A stretch of DNA of 10,536 nt from an uncultured Erysipelotrichaceae bacterium (GTDB lineage Bacteria; Bacillota_I; Bacilli_A; Erysipelotrichales; Erysipelotrichaceae), in contig CADBND010000039.1 in assembly GCA_902795875.1 (NCBI GenBank), forward strand, positions 1 through 10,536, given 5' to 3'. The notes under the pieces are model-generated. The model worked only from the letters and a program-made list of their open reading frames with translations, was not told the DNA's origin and did not search any database. Below are positions 1 to 5,779 of this stretch, piece by piece. Position numbers and translations under genes: made by a program. Numbering within the stretch: position 1 is the stretch's first letter; each line of letters opens with the position of its first letter.

Positions 1-664
1 AGATGTAAAGACGCTGATCGAATGCGGTGTCGATGCGATCATGCTGGAAAACTTCAATGATTGGCCTCAATATGCGGAGGAGATCCCGTTTGAGTCCTAT
101 ACGCTGATGACAGCGATCGCATCCAAGATCAGGGATATCTGTCCGCTGCCGTTCGGTGTTAATGTGGAAATGAATGCCTGGAAACAGGAATGGATCATGG
201 CTTGGGCTGTGAATGCGGATTTCATCCGTCTGGAGGCTTTCGTGGATAACAGAGGCGGTTCCTTCGGTTATATTCCGGCTTGTTCGACGCCTTTATCGAA
301 AGTGATGAAGGATTATCCGGCTGAAGTGATGCTGTTCACGGATGTGCATACGCAAGAGACCTATGGCAATCCTGATGTACCGATCATCGAACTGGCACAT
401 AATGCGATCGGGCACGATTCCAATGCGATCATCGTGACGGAAAACGATCAGTGCAAGCGCATCAGTGTCGAGGATGTGAAAGTGATGCGGGAAGCGATCG
501 GCGATTTCCCAATCATTGTCGGATCGGGTGTCAAAGCTTCCAATGTCCTGGATTTCTTCGAATATGCTGATGCAGTGATCGTTGGCAGAGGCTTCAAGAC
601 CGGTGATCGGGTCGATGCGGATCTCGTCAATGAGTTCATGAGAACGGTTCGAACGAAGTACTAG
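1..664 (+). CDS. BtpA/SgcQ-family TIM-barrel protein, 5' truncated by window edge
   Basis: The open frame runs in from the left edge (first whole codon at position 2) to TAG at 662-664, so about 220 residues are visible. Family members are usually about 260-280 residues, so the N-terminal 50 or so are missing. The Met codon at 41 is internal, because the residues before it already match the family strand that ends in the ENF motif. Visible family features are an MLENFNDWP strand, GVNVEMNAW, FIRLEAFVD, FTDVH, and a C-terminal phosphate-binding pair VGSGVKASNV / AVIVGRGFKTG typical of a (beta/alpha)8 barrel. BtpA is known from cyanobacterial photosystem I assembly, and SgcQ from an enterobacterial sugar-PTS operon. 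The reaction of the Firmicutes members is not established. The family call is fairly firm; the function is unknown. Confidence 0.8.
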   Translation, partial: DVKTLIECGVDAIMLENFNDWPQYAEEIPFESYTLMTAIASKIRDICPLPFGVNVEMNAWKQEWIMAWAVNADFIRLEAFVDNRGGSFGYIPACSTPLSKVMKDYPAEVMLFTDVHTQETYGNPDVPIIELAHNAIGHDSNAIIVTENDQCKRISVEDVKVMREAIGDFPIIVGSGVKASNVLDFFEYADAVIVGRGFKTGDRVDADLVNEFMRTVRTKY

Positions 665-685
665 AACAGAAAGAATAGAACATAT

Positions 686-718
686 AAGGCATGTGGGAGG
701 GATCGCATGCTTTTTAAT
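686..718 (+). terminator. Probable intrinsic terminator after the BtpA-like gene
   Basis: AAGGCATGT (686-694) can pair with GCATGCTTT (705-713), giving nine pairs including two G-T wobbles around a 10-nt loop. A short T-rich tail TTAATT follows. It begins 22 nt after the stop codon. The long loop and short U-tract make it a moderate-quality terminator. Confidence 0.5.
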
Positions 719-746
719 TGAAAAGAAGGGATCTCTATAAATATTA

Positions 747-1174
747 ATGGATCGGGAAAAATGGTTCGTGCCTTCTTATTATCCGGATTTCCGTTGTAAA
801 GCTGACCGCTGTCGCAGTACCTGCTGCAGCAACTGGCAGATCCCGGTCTCCCATAAGGAGTATAACCGGCTGGTCACGATGGAAAGGACGGAAGATCTGG
901 ACAGGCGTATTCAAAGCGCTTTCGTCGTTCCGAAGAACGCAAGTGAAGAGAGATACCGTCTTATCTCTTTTAACTGGCTCGGTTTTTGTCCAATACAGGA
1001 GAAGGCCTTATCGGTCTCTTGCGTTTTGTCTGCATCTGCTATTGTGCAGCAAATAGTAAAAAGGAAGATTTGATCGATATCGTTGCAGCGCTGTTCCGTC
1101 TGATCGATCATACTTCCTTCTATTACAATGCTTCGCTTATCGTAAAGAATGCTGCTGTTTTCCTGAAACTATAA
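747..1174 (+). pseudogene. Remnant of FliB-type flagellin lysine-N-methylase (frameshift plus internal deletion)
   Basis: Residues 1-85 or so from ATG 747 match the N-terminus of FliB-like lysine-N-methylases: PSYYPDFRC, then the cysteine cluster C17-X4-C22-X3-C26-C27 followed by W30, then FNWLGFCPIQE. After about position 1000 this frame becomes unlike the family and stops at 1071-1073. The frame two bases further on (codons from about 995 to TAA at 1172-1174) carries family-like C-terminal sequence: a hydrophobic RFVCICYC segment, then LFRLIDHTSFYYN, resembling the RxIEHS region near the end of FliB proteins. Intact members are about 370-400 residues, so roughly 700 bp of the middle is gone as well as the frame. 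The start has only a distant GAAGGG (725-730), 16 nt upstream. It could still yield a 108-residue cysteine-rich peptide, but I read it as decayed. Confidence 0.7.
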
Positions 1175-1200
1175 AGATCGATTTATCTCACGATCTTTTT
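1173..1200. terminator. Bidirectional terminator between the fliB remnant and the MalY-like gene
   Basis: AAAGATCG (1173-1180) pairs perfectly with CGATCTTT (1191-1198) around a 10-nt loop. On the plus strand it ends in TTTTT. On the minus strand it ends in CTTTATAGTTT. The minus-strand stop codon of the PLP enzyme (1183-1185) lies inside the loop, and the plus-strand remnant's stop overlaps the first stem bases. Confidence 0.75.
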
Positions 1201-2334
1201 AAGTGCCCTTGTGGCTTTTTTGACGTTGTTGAGTGAAGTTGCAAGATTGATCCGTACCCAGGAACCGTATCCTTTTCCGAAGGTCTCGCCGTCATTCACC
1301 AGGAGTTTGCATTCTTCCTGCAGATATTTGGCTGCCGGCTTGTCACCATTGTGGGGAGCTACATTGAGGAATAACAGATAGGAGCCTTCCAGTGTGGTCA
1401 TCTCGTAATACTTTCCAAGCTGATCCCGCATGTATTCGTAGTTTTCAAATACGACATTGTTGAGGGAGTCCAGCCATTCTTCACCATACTTGTAGCTGTA
1501 GTATGTCGGAAGAGCATTGAAGGCGTTGACTGATCCGACATGAGTGTGGCGCTGGTAGGCGATGAAACGATCGCGCAGCTTTTTGTTGGGTATGATCACG
1601 TGGCAGTGTTTGAAGACGGCCAGTGAGAAGGATTTGGATGCTGCAGTGATCGTGATGATATCGTTGGCATATTTTTTTATTGATAATGCCGGAACGAATT
1701 TCTGATCGGGCATGATGATGTCGGAATGGACTTCATCGGAACAGATGAGGACTTTGTATCGGTGACAGAGTTCAAAGAGTTCTTCGAGTTCGCCCCTTTT
1801 GAATACACGTCCTATGGGGTTGTGCGGGGAGCACAGCATCATCATCCTGATCTTGCCGGTCTTTAGTTTCTTTTCGATATCTTTGTAGTCGAAAGTGAAG
1901 TATCCGTCATCGTTGATCATTTTGGATTCGTAGACTTTTCTTTTGCATTCCTTTATCGTCGCTTTGAAGGGCGGATAAAGGGGTGTACAGATCAGTATCC
2001 CGTCGTTTTCTTCGGTAAGGGAATAGATGACCTGAAATATGCCGTCCACGGCACCCTGAGAGAAACGGATCCATTCGTTTTTGTATACGACATCGTTTCT
2101 TCTTTTGTGCCAGTTAGTGAAAACGTCATAATAATCTTCCGGAAGGTTGGCGTAGCCGTAGTCTCCCTGCACGATGAAATCCTGCAGCGCTTCGATGACT
2201 CTTTCGTCTCCTTTGAAGTCCATGTCGGCGATCCACATCGGCAGACAGCCTGTCTTTCTGCCACGCTGCCATTTCACGGAAGTGCCTTTGGTCCTGGCGA
2301 TGTAATACTTTACAGTGAATGTTTTGTTGTTCAT
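1183..2334 (-). CDS. MalY/PatB-family PLP-dependent aminotransferase (probable cystathionine beta-lyase)
   Basis: This 383-residue fold-type I PLP enzyme has the family's usual length. Visible features are LPMWIADMDF near residue 31, the PLP-stacking region CTPLYPPF (116-123), NPIGR with Asn172, SDEVHSD with Asp200 contacting the pyridine nitrogen, Schiff-base Lys234 in ASKSFS, and substrate-carboxylate Arg361 in WVRINLATS. Family members cleave cystathionine or cysteine conjugates to homocysteine, pyruvate and ammonia, and some act as aminotransferases; the exact substrate cannot be read here. After Lys234 the sequence is AVFKHCH where the family usually has an AGLK-like stretch, a modest deviation. 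The ATG has a good ribosome site, AGAGG with 7 nt spacing. A TATAAT lies at 2363-2358 on the minus strand. It is divergent from the DUF5131 gene, with only 39 bp between starts. Confidence 0.88.
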   Translation of the reverse strand: MNNKTFTVKYYIARTKGTSVKWQRGRKTGCLPMWIADMDFKGDERVIEALQDFIVQGDYGYANLPEDYYDVFTNWHKRRNDVVYKNEWIRFSQGAVDGIFQVIYSLTEENDGILICTPLYPPFKATIKECKRKVYESKMINDDGYFTFDYKDIEKKLKTGKIRMMMLCSPHNPIGRVFKRGELEELFELCHRYKVLICSDEVHSDIIMPDQKFVPALSIKKYANDIITITAASKSFSLAVFKHCHVIIPNKKLRDRFIAYQRHTHVGSVNAFNALPTYYSYKYGEEWLDSLNNVVFENYEYMRDQLGKYYEMTTLEGSYLLFLNVAPHNGDKPAAKYLQEECKLLVNDGETFGKGYGSWVRINLATSLNNVKKATRALKKIVR

Positions 2335-2357
2335 ATGTCAGCCTCTTTTTCAATAAC

Positions 2358-2363
2358 ATTATA
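2358..2363 (-). promoter_or_regulatory. -10 element for the MalY-like gene
   Basis: A perfect TATAAT reads leftward 23 nt before the start codon, leaving room for a short leader that contains the AGAGG ribosome site. I see no good -35 hexamer at 16-18 nt. Confidence 0.5.
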
Positions 2364-2367
2364 AAAT
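2362..2367 (+). promoter_or_regulatory. Putative leaderless -10 element for the DUF5131 gene
   Basis: TAAAAT ends 6 nt before ATG 2374 (an overlapping TATAAA starts at 2360), so transcription would begin at or within a base or two of the start codon. No purine-rich Shine-Dalgarno site precedes the ATG. It shares this 39-bp spacer with the opposing MalY-like promoter. Confidence 0.45.
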
Positions 2368-2373
2368 AAGAAT

Positions 2374-3081
2374 ATGGAAGTAATGTACAATTGCTGGCAC
2401 GGTTGTCATAAGAAATCGGAGGGTTGTGCACACTGTTATGTCTACAGAAGAGATGCGTCGATTGGAAAAGACAGTTCCATCGTATACAAAACAACGAATT
2501 TCGATCTGCCGGTGAAGAAAGACAGAAAAGGTAACTACAAGTATCCTTCGGGCACTTCTTTCATGATGTGCTTTTCTTCTGATTTTTTCATTGAAGAGGC
2601 GGATCCCTGGCGAAAGGATGTCCTGTCTTTTATAAGAGAAAGAAAGGATTGCTCCTTCTATTGTCTCACCAAGCGTCCGGAGCGAATCAAAGCCTGCATG
2701 GAAGATCTGGACCTGTATCCCAATCTTACCATTGCCTGTACGATGGAGAATCAGAGACGTTTTGATGAAAGAGCACCGATCTATCTGTCACTTCCTTTGA
2801 ATCACAAGGAAGTTATGATCGAACCGATGCTGGGAAAAGTGGATCTGTCCAGCCATATCCATCTGATCGACCGGGTCGTCGTAGGCGGCGAGTCCGGCGA
2901 GGAAGCCAGAGTCCTCAATTTTGATTGGGTAAAGGATGTCCGGGAACAATGTAAAAAGGCACAGGTCTCTTTTGGCTTTCACCAGACCGGTGCCAGAATC
3001 ATCGTGGATGGAAAACTTTACAGGATCCCCAGAAACAGGCAGCATTCGCAAGCCCGAAAGGCGTTTAAGGATCAGTATTGA
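2374..3081 (+). CDS. DUF5131 / phage Gp37-Gp68 family three-cysteine protein
   Basis: This 235-residue protein opens with the DUF5131 signature: CWHGCHKKSEGCAHCYVYR, with Cys11-X6-Cys18-X2-Cys21. Further family blocks are FMMCFSSDFF, FYCLTKRPERI, IACTMENQ, and VVVGGESG near residue 170. The three-cysteine pattern recalls the cluster-binding site of radical SAM enzymes, and the family is thought to be related to them, but the spacing is not the classical CX3CX2C and no reaction is known to me. Many relatives are phage-encoded or paired with a three-Cys-motif partner gene (TcmP); no such partner is visible here. The start could be ATG 2374 or ATG 2383; neither has a Shine-Dalgarno site, and 2374 fits a leaderless start. 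Its end overlaps the convergent DJ-1 gene by 10 bp. Confidence 0.8.
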   Translation: MEVMYNCWHGCHKKSEGCAHCYVYRRDASIGKDSSIVYKTTNFDLPVKKDRKGNYKYPSGTSFMMCFSSDFFIEEADPWRKDVLSFIRERKDCSFYCLTKRPERIKACMEDLDLYPNLTIACTMENQRRFDERAPIYLSLPLNHKEVMIEPMLGKVDLSSHIHLIDRVVVGGESGEEARVLNFDWVKDVREQCKKAQVSFGFHQTGARIIVDGKLYRIPRNRQHSQARKAFKDQY

Positions 3082-3599
3082 ACTGCTTCCAGCACTTCAT
3101 CTGCTTTCTGTTTGTTCAACAGTTCGCTGATGATCAGGTGCGCAAATTCGAATCCGGCTCCGAGTCCCTTGCCGGTGATGAAATGCCCGTCTTTGATGAC
3201 TTTTTCTTTTGCAGGCTGAAGTCCTGATTCAAAACCCGGGTAACAGATGAAATGTCCGCTTTTCAGAAGACCTTTGTGGATCAGGATGGAAGGAGCGGCA
3301 CAGATCGCTGCGATGTATCTGTCTTTTTTGACGAAAAGATCGATCAGTTCCTGAACTCTTTGGTCGTTTTCCAGATTCTTTGTTCCGGGCATGCCTCCGG
3401 GAAGGATCAGGCAGTCAAAGGCCATGGGATCGACCTCATCGATGAGCAGATGCGGTTTGAATGTGACGTTGTGGGAAGAGACGATCTCTTCGCTCAGCCC
3501 GACAAGGAAGGTTTCGATGCCTGCCCTGTATAACAGATCATAGGTCAGAAGTGCTTCGCATTCTTCCAGACCGTTGGAAACAAGTATCATTGCTCTCAT
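3072..3599 (-). CDS. DJ-1/PfpI (ThiJ/YajL-type) family protein
   Basis: This 175-residue protein matches the DJ-1 superfamily in length and order: an N-terminal strand MILVSNG, then GLEECE with Glu15 at the position of the DJ-1 glutamate that activates the cysteine, LILPGGMPG (64-72), the nucleophile elbow AAICAAPSIL with Cys100, CYPGFE, and a GAGFEFA helix cap near the end. Members have been reported as cysteine-oxidation sensors, chaperones, glyoxalases or peptidases, so the family name is safer than a reaction. The start has a GAGGG ribosome site 7 nt upstream and a TATAAT at 3623-3618 on the minus strand. It is divergent from the PTS-like gene (49 bp between starts) and overlaps the DUF5131 gene tail-to-tail. 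Confidence 0.88.
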   Translation of the reverse strand: MRAMILVSNGLEECEALLTYDLLYRAGIETFLVGLSEEIVSSHNVTFKPHLLIDEVDPMAFDCLILPGGMPGTKNLENDQRVQELIDLFVKKDRYIAAICAAPSILIHKGLLKSGHFICYPGFESGLQPAKEKVIKDGHFITGKGLGAGFEFAHLIISELLNKQKADEVLEAVQY

Positions 3600-3617
3600 G
3601 TATTTTCCCTCGATATC

Positions 3618-3623
3618 ATTATA
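3618..3623 (-). promoter_or_regulatory. -10 element for the DJ-1 gene
   Basis: TATAAT reads leftward and predicts a leader of about a dozen bases that holds the GAGGG ribosome site before ATG 3599. I see no clear -35 element. Confidence 0.45.
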
Positions 3624-3636
3624 TAGTTTTTTGTTG

Positions 3637-3642
3637 TAGAAT
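3637..3642 (+). promoter_or_regulatory. Putative leaderless -10 element for the PTS-like gene
   Basis: TAGAAT ends 6 nt before ATG 3649. The bases between contain no Shine-Dalgarno motif. The -35 region is poor, so this rests on spacing and on the same arrangement at other starts in the window. Confidence 0.4.
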
Positions 3643-3648
3643 AATTGT

Positions 3649-5175
3649 ATGAAAAAAATGATGGATCTTTATGAAAGCTGCAAGACGCCGATCCGCGTGG
3701 CGTATTTTGCTTTTGGACTGATCGCTTTCGGCTTTCTTATTCAGAACGAAAGTGTGAATGTATTCTACACTTTCCGTTCCAATATAATCCTTTTCATGGC
3801 TGAACTGTGTCTGAGGATCGGTGAGTTCACGATCATGAATCTGCCTTTGATCTTCATGCTGAACATCGTATGCAAGAAGGCGAATAATGCTTCGCCGGTA
3901 GTCATGGCTCTGGTCGGTTATTTCACTTTTACGGTCACAACAATGTTGTTTTCGACGCAGGCGCTCAATGCACAGGCTTATGCGACAGGTTACGGGATCA
4001 ATTCCGTTTTCAATTCCGTAACAGGTACCCGGCTTCCTTTGGAGACGGGAATGATCGGTTCCTTCCTTGTCGCTTATGCGACCAGGGTATCTTTTATCCT
4101 GTCCCGCCACAGAGACAGTTATTCACTCTCCAACATCTTTTCCAGAGATACCTCGGGGATCATATATAACTTCATATTCTGTTTCTTTCTGGGACTTGCC
4201 ATTTCCTATACTTTCCCGTTTCTGTTTACCTACCTTCAGAATGCGATCACTTTCATAGGCACCGATCTGCTCGATCCGCTCCGAATCGGGCTGTATTCGA
4301 TCCTTGACCGTATCCTTTCGATCCTTGGCCTGGGAAACATCATCCGCTATCCGTTCTGGTACACTTCTGCCGGCGGTTCTTTTTCAAACACCATCACAGG
4401 CCAGAGCGTTTTAGGCGATGTCAATATCTGGACCTACATCAAGAATTCCAATGCCACTTATGTTGGTGCGGGACGTTTTATCACACCTTTCTATGTGATC
4501 AATATGTTCATCATTCCGGCTTTCTATATGGGAACACTGTTTTCAATGAGCGACAGGACCGACCGTTCTGTTCTTACGATCGAGTTCATTTTCGTGATCT
4601 TGCTTTCGATCATTGCAGGCAATCCGCTTCCTACCGAACTGCTGATGTTATTTACTTCCCCATTCCTTCTGCTGGCTTATCTGGTTATCGTCGGTCTCAG
4701 TTCCGGTGCTCTTGTCTCGCTTGAGGCTTTCCTGGGTTTCTCCAGCCGCATAAGCAACACCGTTATTGCGATGCCGGGAAGTTTTGCCGATTTTATCATC
4801 AACATCCGGAATTCTTCCCTGACGCATTCCATACGGTTCATCCTGCTGGTCGGTTTTGCGGCATTTATGGCAATGCTGATACTGACATTGATCTATTACC
4901 GTTTCCTGGCTTTCGATTTTGCCAAAACGGGAAAGGGCGAGATCCTTGTCAATGACATCATGGCTGTTGCCGGCGGAAAAGACAACATCATATCTGCCGG
5001 TTCGGGTCTGTTCAAACTGAACGTCTATATCCGTGATCCGGAAAAGATCAATTTCGAAAAGATACAGGACGTGGGTGTCCGCAGGGTCGTGGAGACACGA
5101 AACGGATTGACTTTCGAGCTTGGCACATCATGCAACGCGATCGCCTCGAGGATCAACAGGAAGCTCGTCAAATAG
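3649..5175 (+). CDS. PTS glucose-family EIIC-EIIB protein with degenerate active sites
   Basis: This 508-residue protein has an EIIC membrane domain (about 1-425, some ten hydrophobic segments) fused to an EIIB domain (about 430-508). EIIC landmarks are PLIFMLNIVCKKANN (66-80), LETGMIGSFLVAY (131-143), GRFITPFYVINMFIIPA (275-291) and the C-terminal NDIMAVAGGKDNI entry to EIIB. Key residues are lost. The EIIB phospho-cysteine (consensus ACITRLR) falls at Gly453 in SAGSGLFKLN. The EIIC GLHH motif reads GLGN (227-230). The ITEPIEF motif reads NPLPTEL, keeping only the second glutamate. The frame is otherwise intact over 1.5 kb, so this is not simple decay. Known EIIs pass phosphate from HPr/EIIA through this cysteine to sugar; this protein should not. 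It may be a sensor, a non-phosphorylating carrier or a partner of another EII. No EIIA or sugar gene is nearby. No ribosome site is visible. Confidence 0.85.
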   Translation: MKKMMDLYESCKTPIRVAYFAFGLIAFGFLIQNESVNVFYTFRSNIILFMAELCLRIGEFTIMNLPLIFMLNIVCKKANNASPVVMALVGYFTFTVTTMLFSTQALNAQAYATGYGINSVFNSVTGTRLPLETGMIGSFLVAYATRVSFILSRHRDSYSLSNIFSRDTSGIIYNFIFCFFLGLAISYTFPFLFTYLQNAITFIGTDLLDPLRIGLYSILDRILSILGLGNIIRYPFWYTSAGGSFSNTITGQSVLGDVNIWTYIKNSNATYVGAGRFITPFYVINMFIIPAFYMGTLFSMSDRTDRSVLTIEFIFVILLSIIAGNPLPTELLMLFTSPFLLLAYLVIVGLSSGALVSLEAFLGFSSRISNTVIAMPGSFADFIINIRNSSLTHSIRFILLVGFAAFMAMLILTLIYYRFLAFDFAKTGKGEILVNDIMAVAGGKDNIISAGSGLFKLNVYIRDPEKINFEKIQDVGVRRVVETRNGLTFELGTSCNAIASRINRKLVK

Positions 5176-5198
5176 TAGATTTTTGTTGTCCGCCTTTA

Positions 5199-5228
5199 TT
5201 GACAATCGTTCCACCTTTAGCATAAAAT
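5199..5228 (+). promoter_or_regulatory. rpmH operon promoter
   Basis: A consensus -35 TTGACA (5199-5204) and a -10 TAAAAT (5223-5228) are separated by 18 nt. The transcript would start near 5235, giving a leader of about 24 nt that carries the strong AAAGGTGG ribosome site. Confidence 0.8.
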
Positions 5229-5258
5229 TGAATAGTATTTTGAAGAAAGGTGGCTTAT

Positions 5259-5399
5259 ATGGCAGCAAAAAGAACGTATCAACCTAGCAAAAGAAAACGC
5301 CAGAACGTCCATGGTTTCCGTGCCAGAATGAAGACAGTCGGCGGACGTAAGGTATTAGCCAGACGTCGTGCTAAAGGCAGAAAGGTATTATCCGATTAA
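5259..5399 (+). CDS. rpmH: 50S ribosomal protein L34
   Basis: This 46-residue, strongly basic protein begins MAAKRTYQPSKRKRQNVHGF and ends RRRAKGRKVLSD, matching L34 along its whole length; the family is usually 44-46 residues. It binds 23S rRNA in the large subunit. A strong ribosome site AAAGGTGG (5246-5253) sits 5 nt before the ATG, and a near-consensus promoter lies just upstream. rnpA follows as in nearly all bacteria. The gene normally lies beside dnaA, but here the upstream neighbour is the PTS-like gene and no DnaA boxes are visible. Confidence 0.97.
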   Translation: MAAKRTYQPSKRKRQNVHGFRARMKTVGGRKVLARRRAKGRKVLSD

Positions 5400-5423
5400 A
5401 GTCACTTAGGTGGCTTTTAATTT
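5398..5423 (+). terminator. rpmH-rnpA intergenic hairpin: attenuator and possible ribosome-site mask
   Basis: AAAGTCAC (5398-5405) pairs with GTGGCTTT (5410-5417), eight pairs with one G-T, around a TTAG loop. TTAATTT follows. The stem starts inside the rpmH stop codon. The loop and 3' arm contain AGGTGG (5408-5413), the only Shine-Dalgarno-like element before rnpA. It therefore looks like a leaky terminator that leaves L34 mRNA in excess and may also limit rnpA translation. Confidence 0.65.
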
Positions 5424-5427
5424 AGAT

Positions 5428-5757
5428 ATGGAAAAGAGATTTCGTGTAAGGAAGAACGAGGAATTCTCGCTGATCATTTCGATGAAGCGCTCGGTGGCGA
5501 GTGCGAATTTTGTCGTGTATCACTCCGACAGGAAGAAAGAGAATGCCCGGGTAGGGATCTCTGTATCCAAGAAACTTGGAAATGCGGTGGTCCGCAACCG
5601 AATCAAGCGCCAGGTCAGGGAAATGACCAGGGCTCTGATCGACTTCAAAACGTATCCGAAAGATCTCATCGTGATCGTGCGAAAACCCTATCTGGACCGC
5701 ACTTTTTCGCAGAATAAAAATGATTTGGAAATAGCCTTTAAAAAGGCTATAATATAA
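5428..5757 (+). CDS. rnpA: Ribonuclease P protein component
   Basis: This is the 109-residue basic protein subunit of RNase P, which assists the catalytic RNA in removing tRNA 5' leaders. The family signature is clear: MEKRFRVRKNEEF, then ARVGISVSKKLGNAVVRNRIKR, including the RNR-type motif, then LIVIVRKPY. I chose ATG 5428 because the protein then begins like other family members. The frame extends up to a GTG at 5410, but that lies inside the attenuator hairpin and would use up the AGGTGG that must serve as ribosome site, 14 nt upstream of the ATG. The weak, masked site predicts much lower expression than rpmH, as is usual for this pair. Confidence 0.95.
   Translation: MEKRFRVRKNEEFSLIISMKRSVASANFVVYHSDRKKENARVGISVSKKLGNAVVRNRIKRQVREMTRALIDFKTYPKDLIVIVRKPYLDRTFSQNKNDLEIAFKKAII
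5725..5753 (+). promoter_or_regulatory. Internal promoter for yidC-khpB with a palindromic spacer
   Basis: TTGGAA (5725-5730) and TATAAT (5748-5753) are 17 nt apart inside the last codons of rnpA. The predicted start near 5760 leaves a leader of about 20 nt with AAGGAG. A perfect inverted repeat, ATAGCCTT (5731-5738) / AAGGCTAT (5743-5750), fills the spacer and enters the -10 box. It could be an operator or an RNA hairpin at the rnpA mRNA end; no U-tract follows, so it is not a standard terminator. Confidence 0.6.
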
Positions 5758-5779
5758 CAGTATGAATAAGGAGTGCACT

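Noticed and set aside
2126..2494. 122-codon minus-strand open frame over the MalY/DUF5131 spacer
   Set aside because: It overlaps the MalY-like gene in another frame and has shadow-like composition.
3073..3085. Hairpin CAGT-ATTGA-ACTG at the DUF5131/DJ-1 junction, with a stop codon in the loop
   Set aside because: Only four base pairs and no T-run on either strand; too weak to call a terminator.
3619..4110. 163-codon open frame on the minus strand
   Set aside because: It lies wholly antisense to the well-supported PTS EIICB gene. Its translation is rich in Arg/His/Gln/Asp with no domain pattern, as expected of a shadow frame.
5176..5258. Possible replication origin next to rpmH
   Set aside because: No TTATNCACA-type DnaA boxes and no AT-rich repeat array; the spacer is explained by the rpmH promoter and leader.
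5762..5779. Upstream ATG at 5762 as the yidC start
   Set aside because: It has no suitable ribosome site of its own, contains the AAGGAG that serves ATG 5780, and would lengthen the lipoprotein signal unusually.
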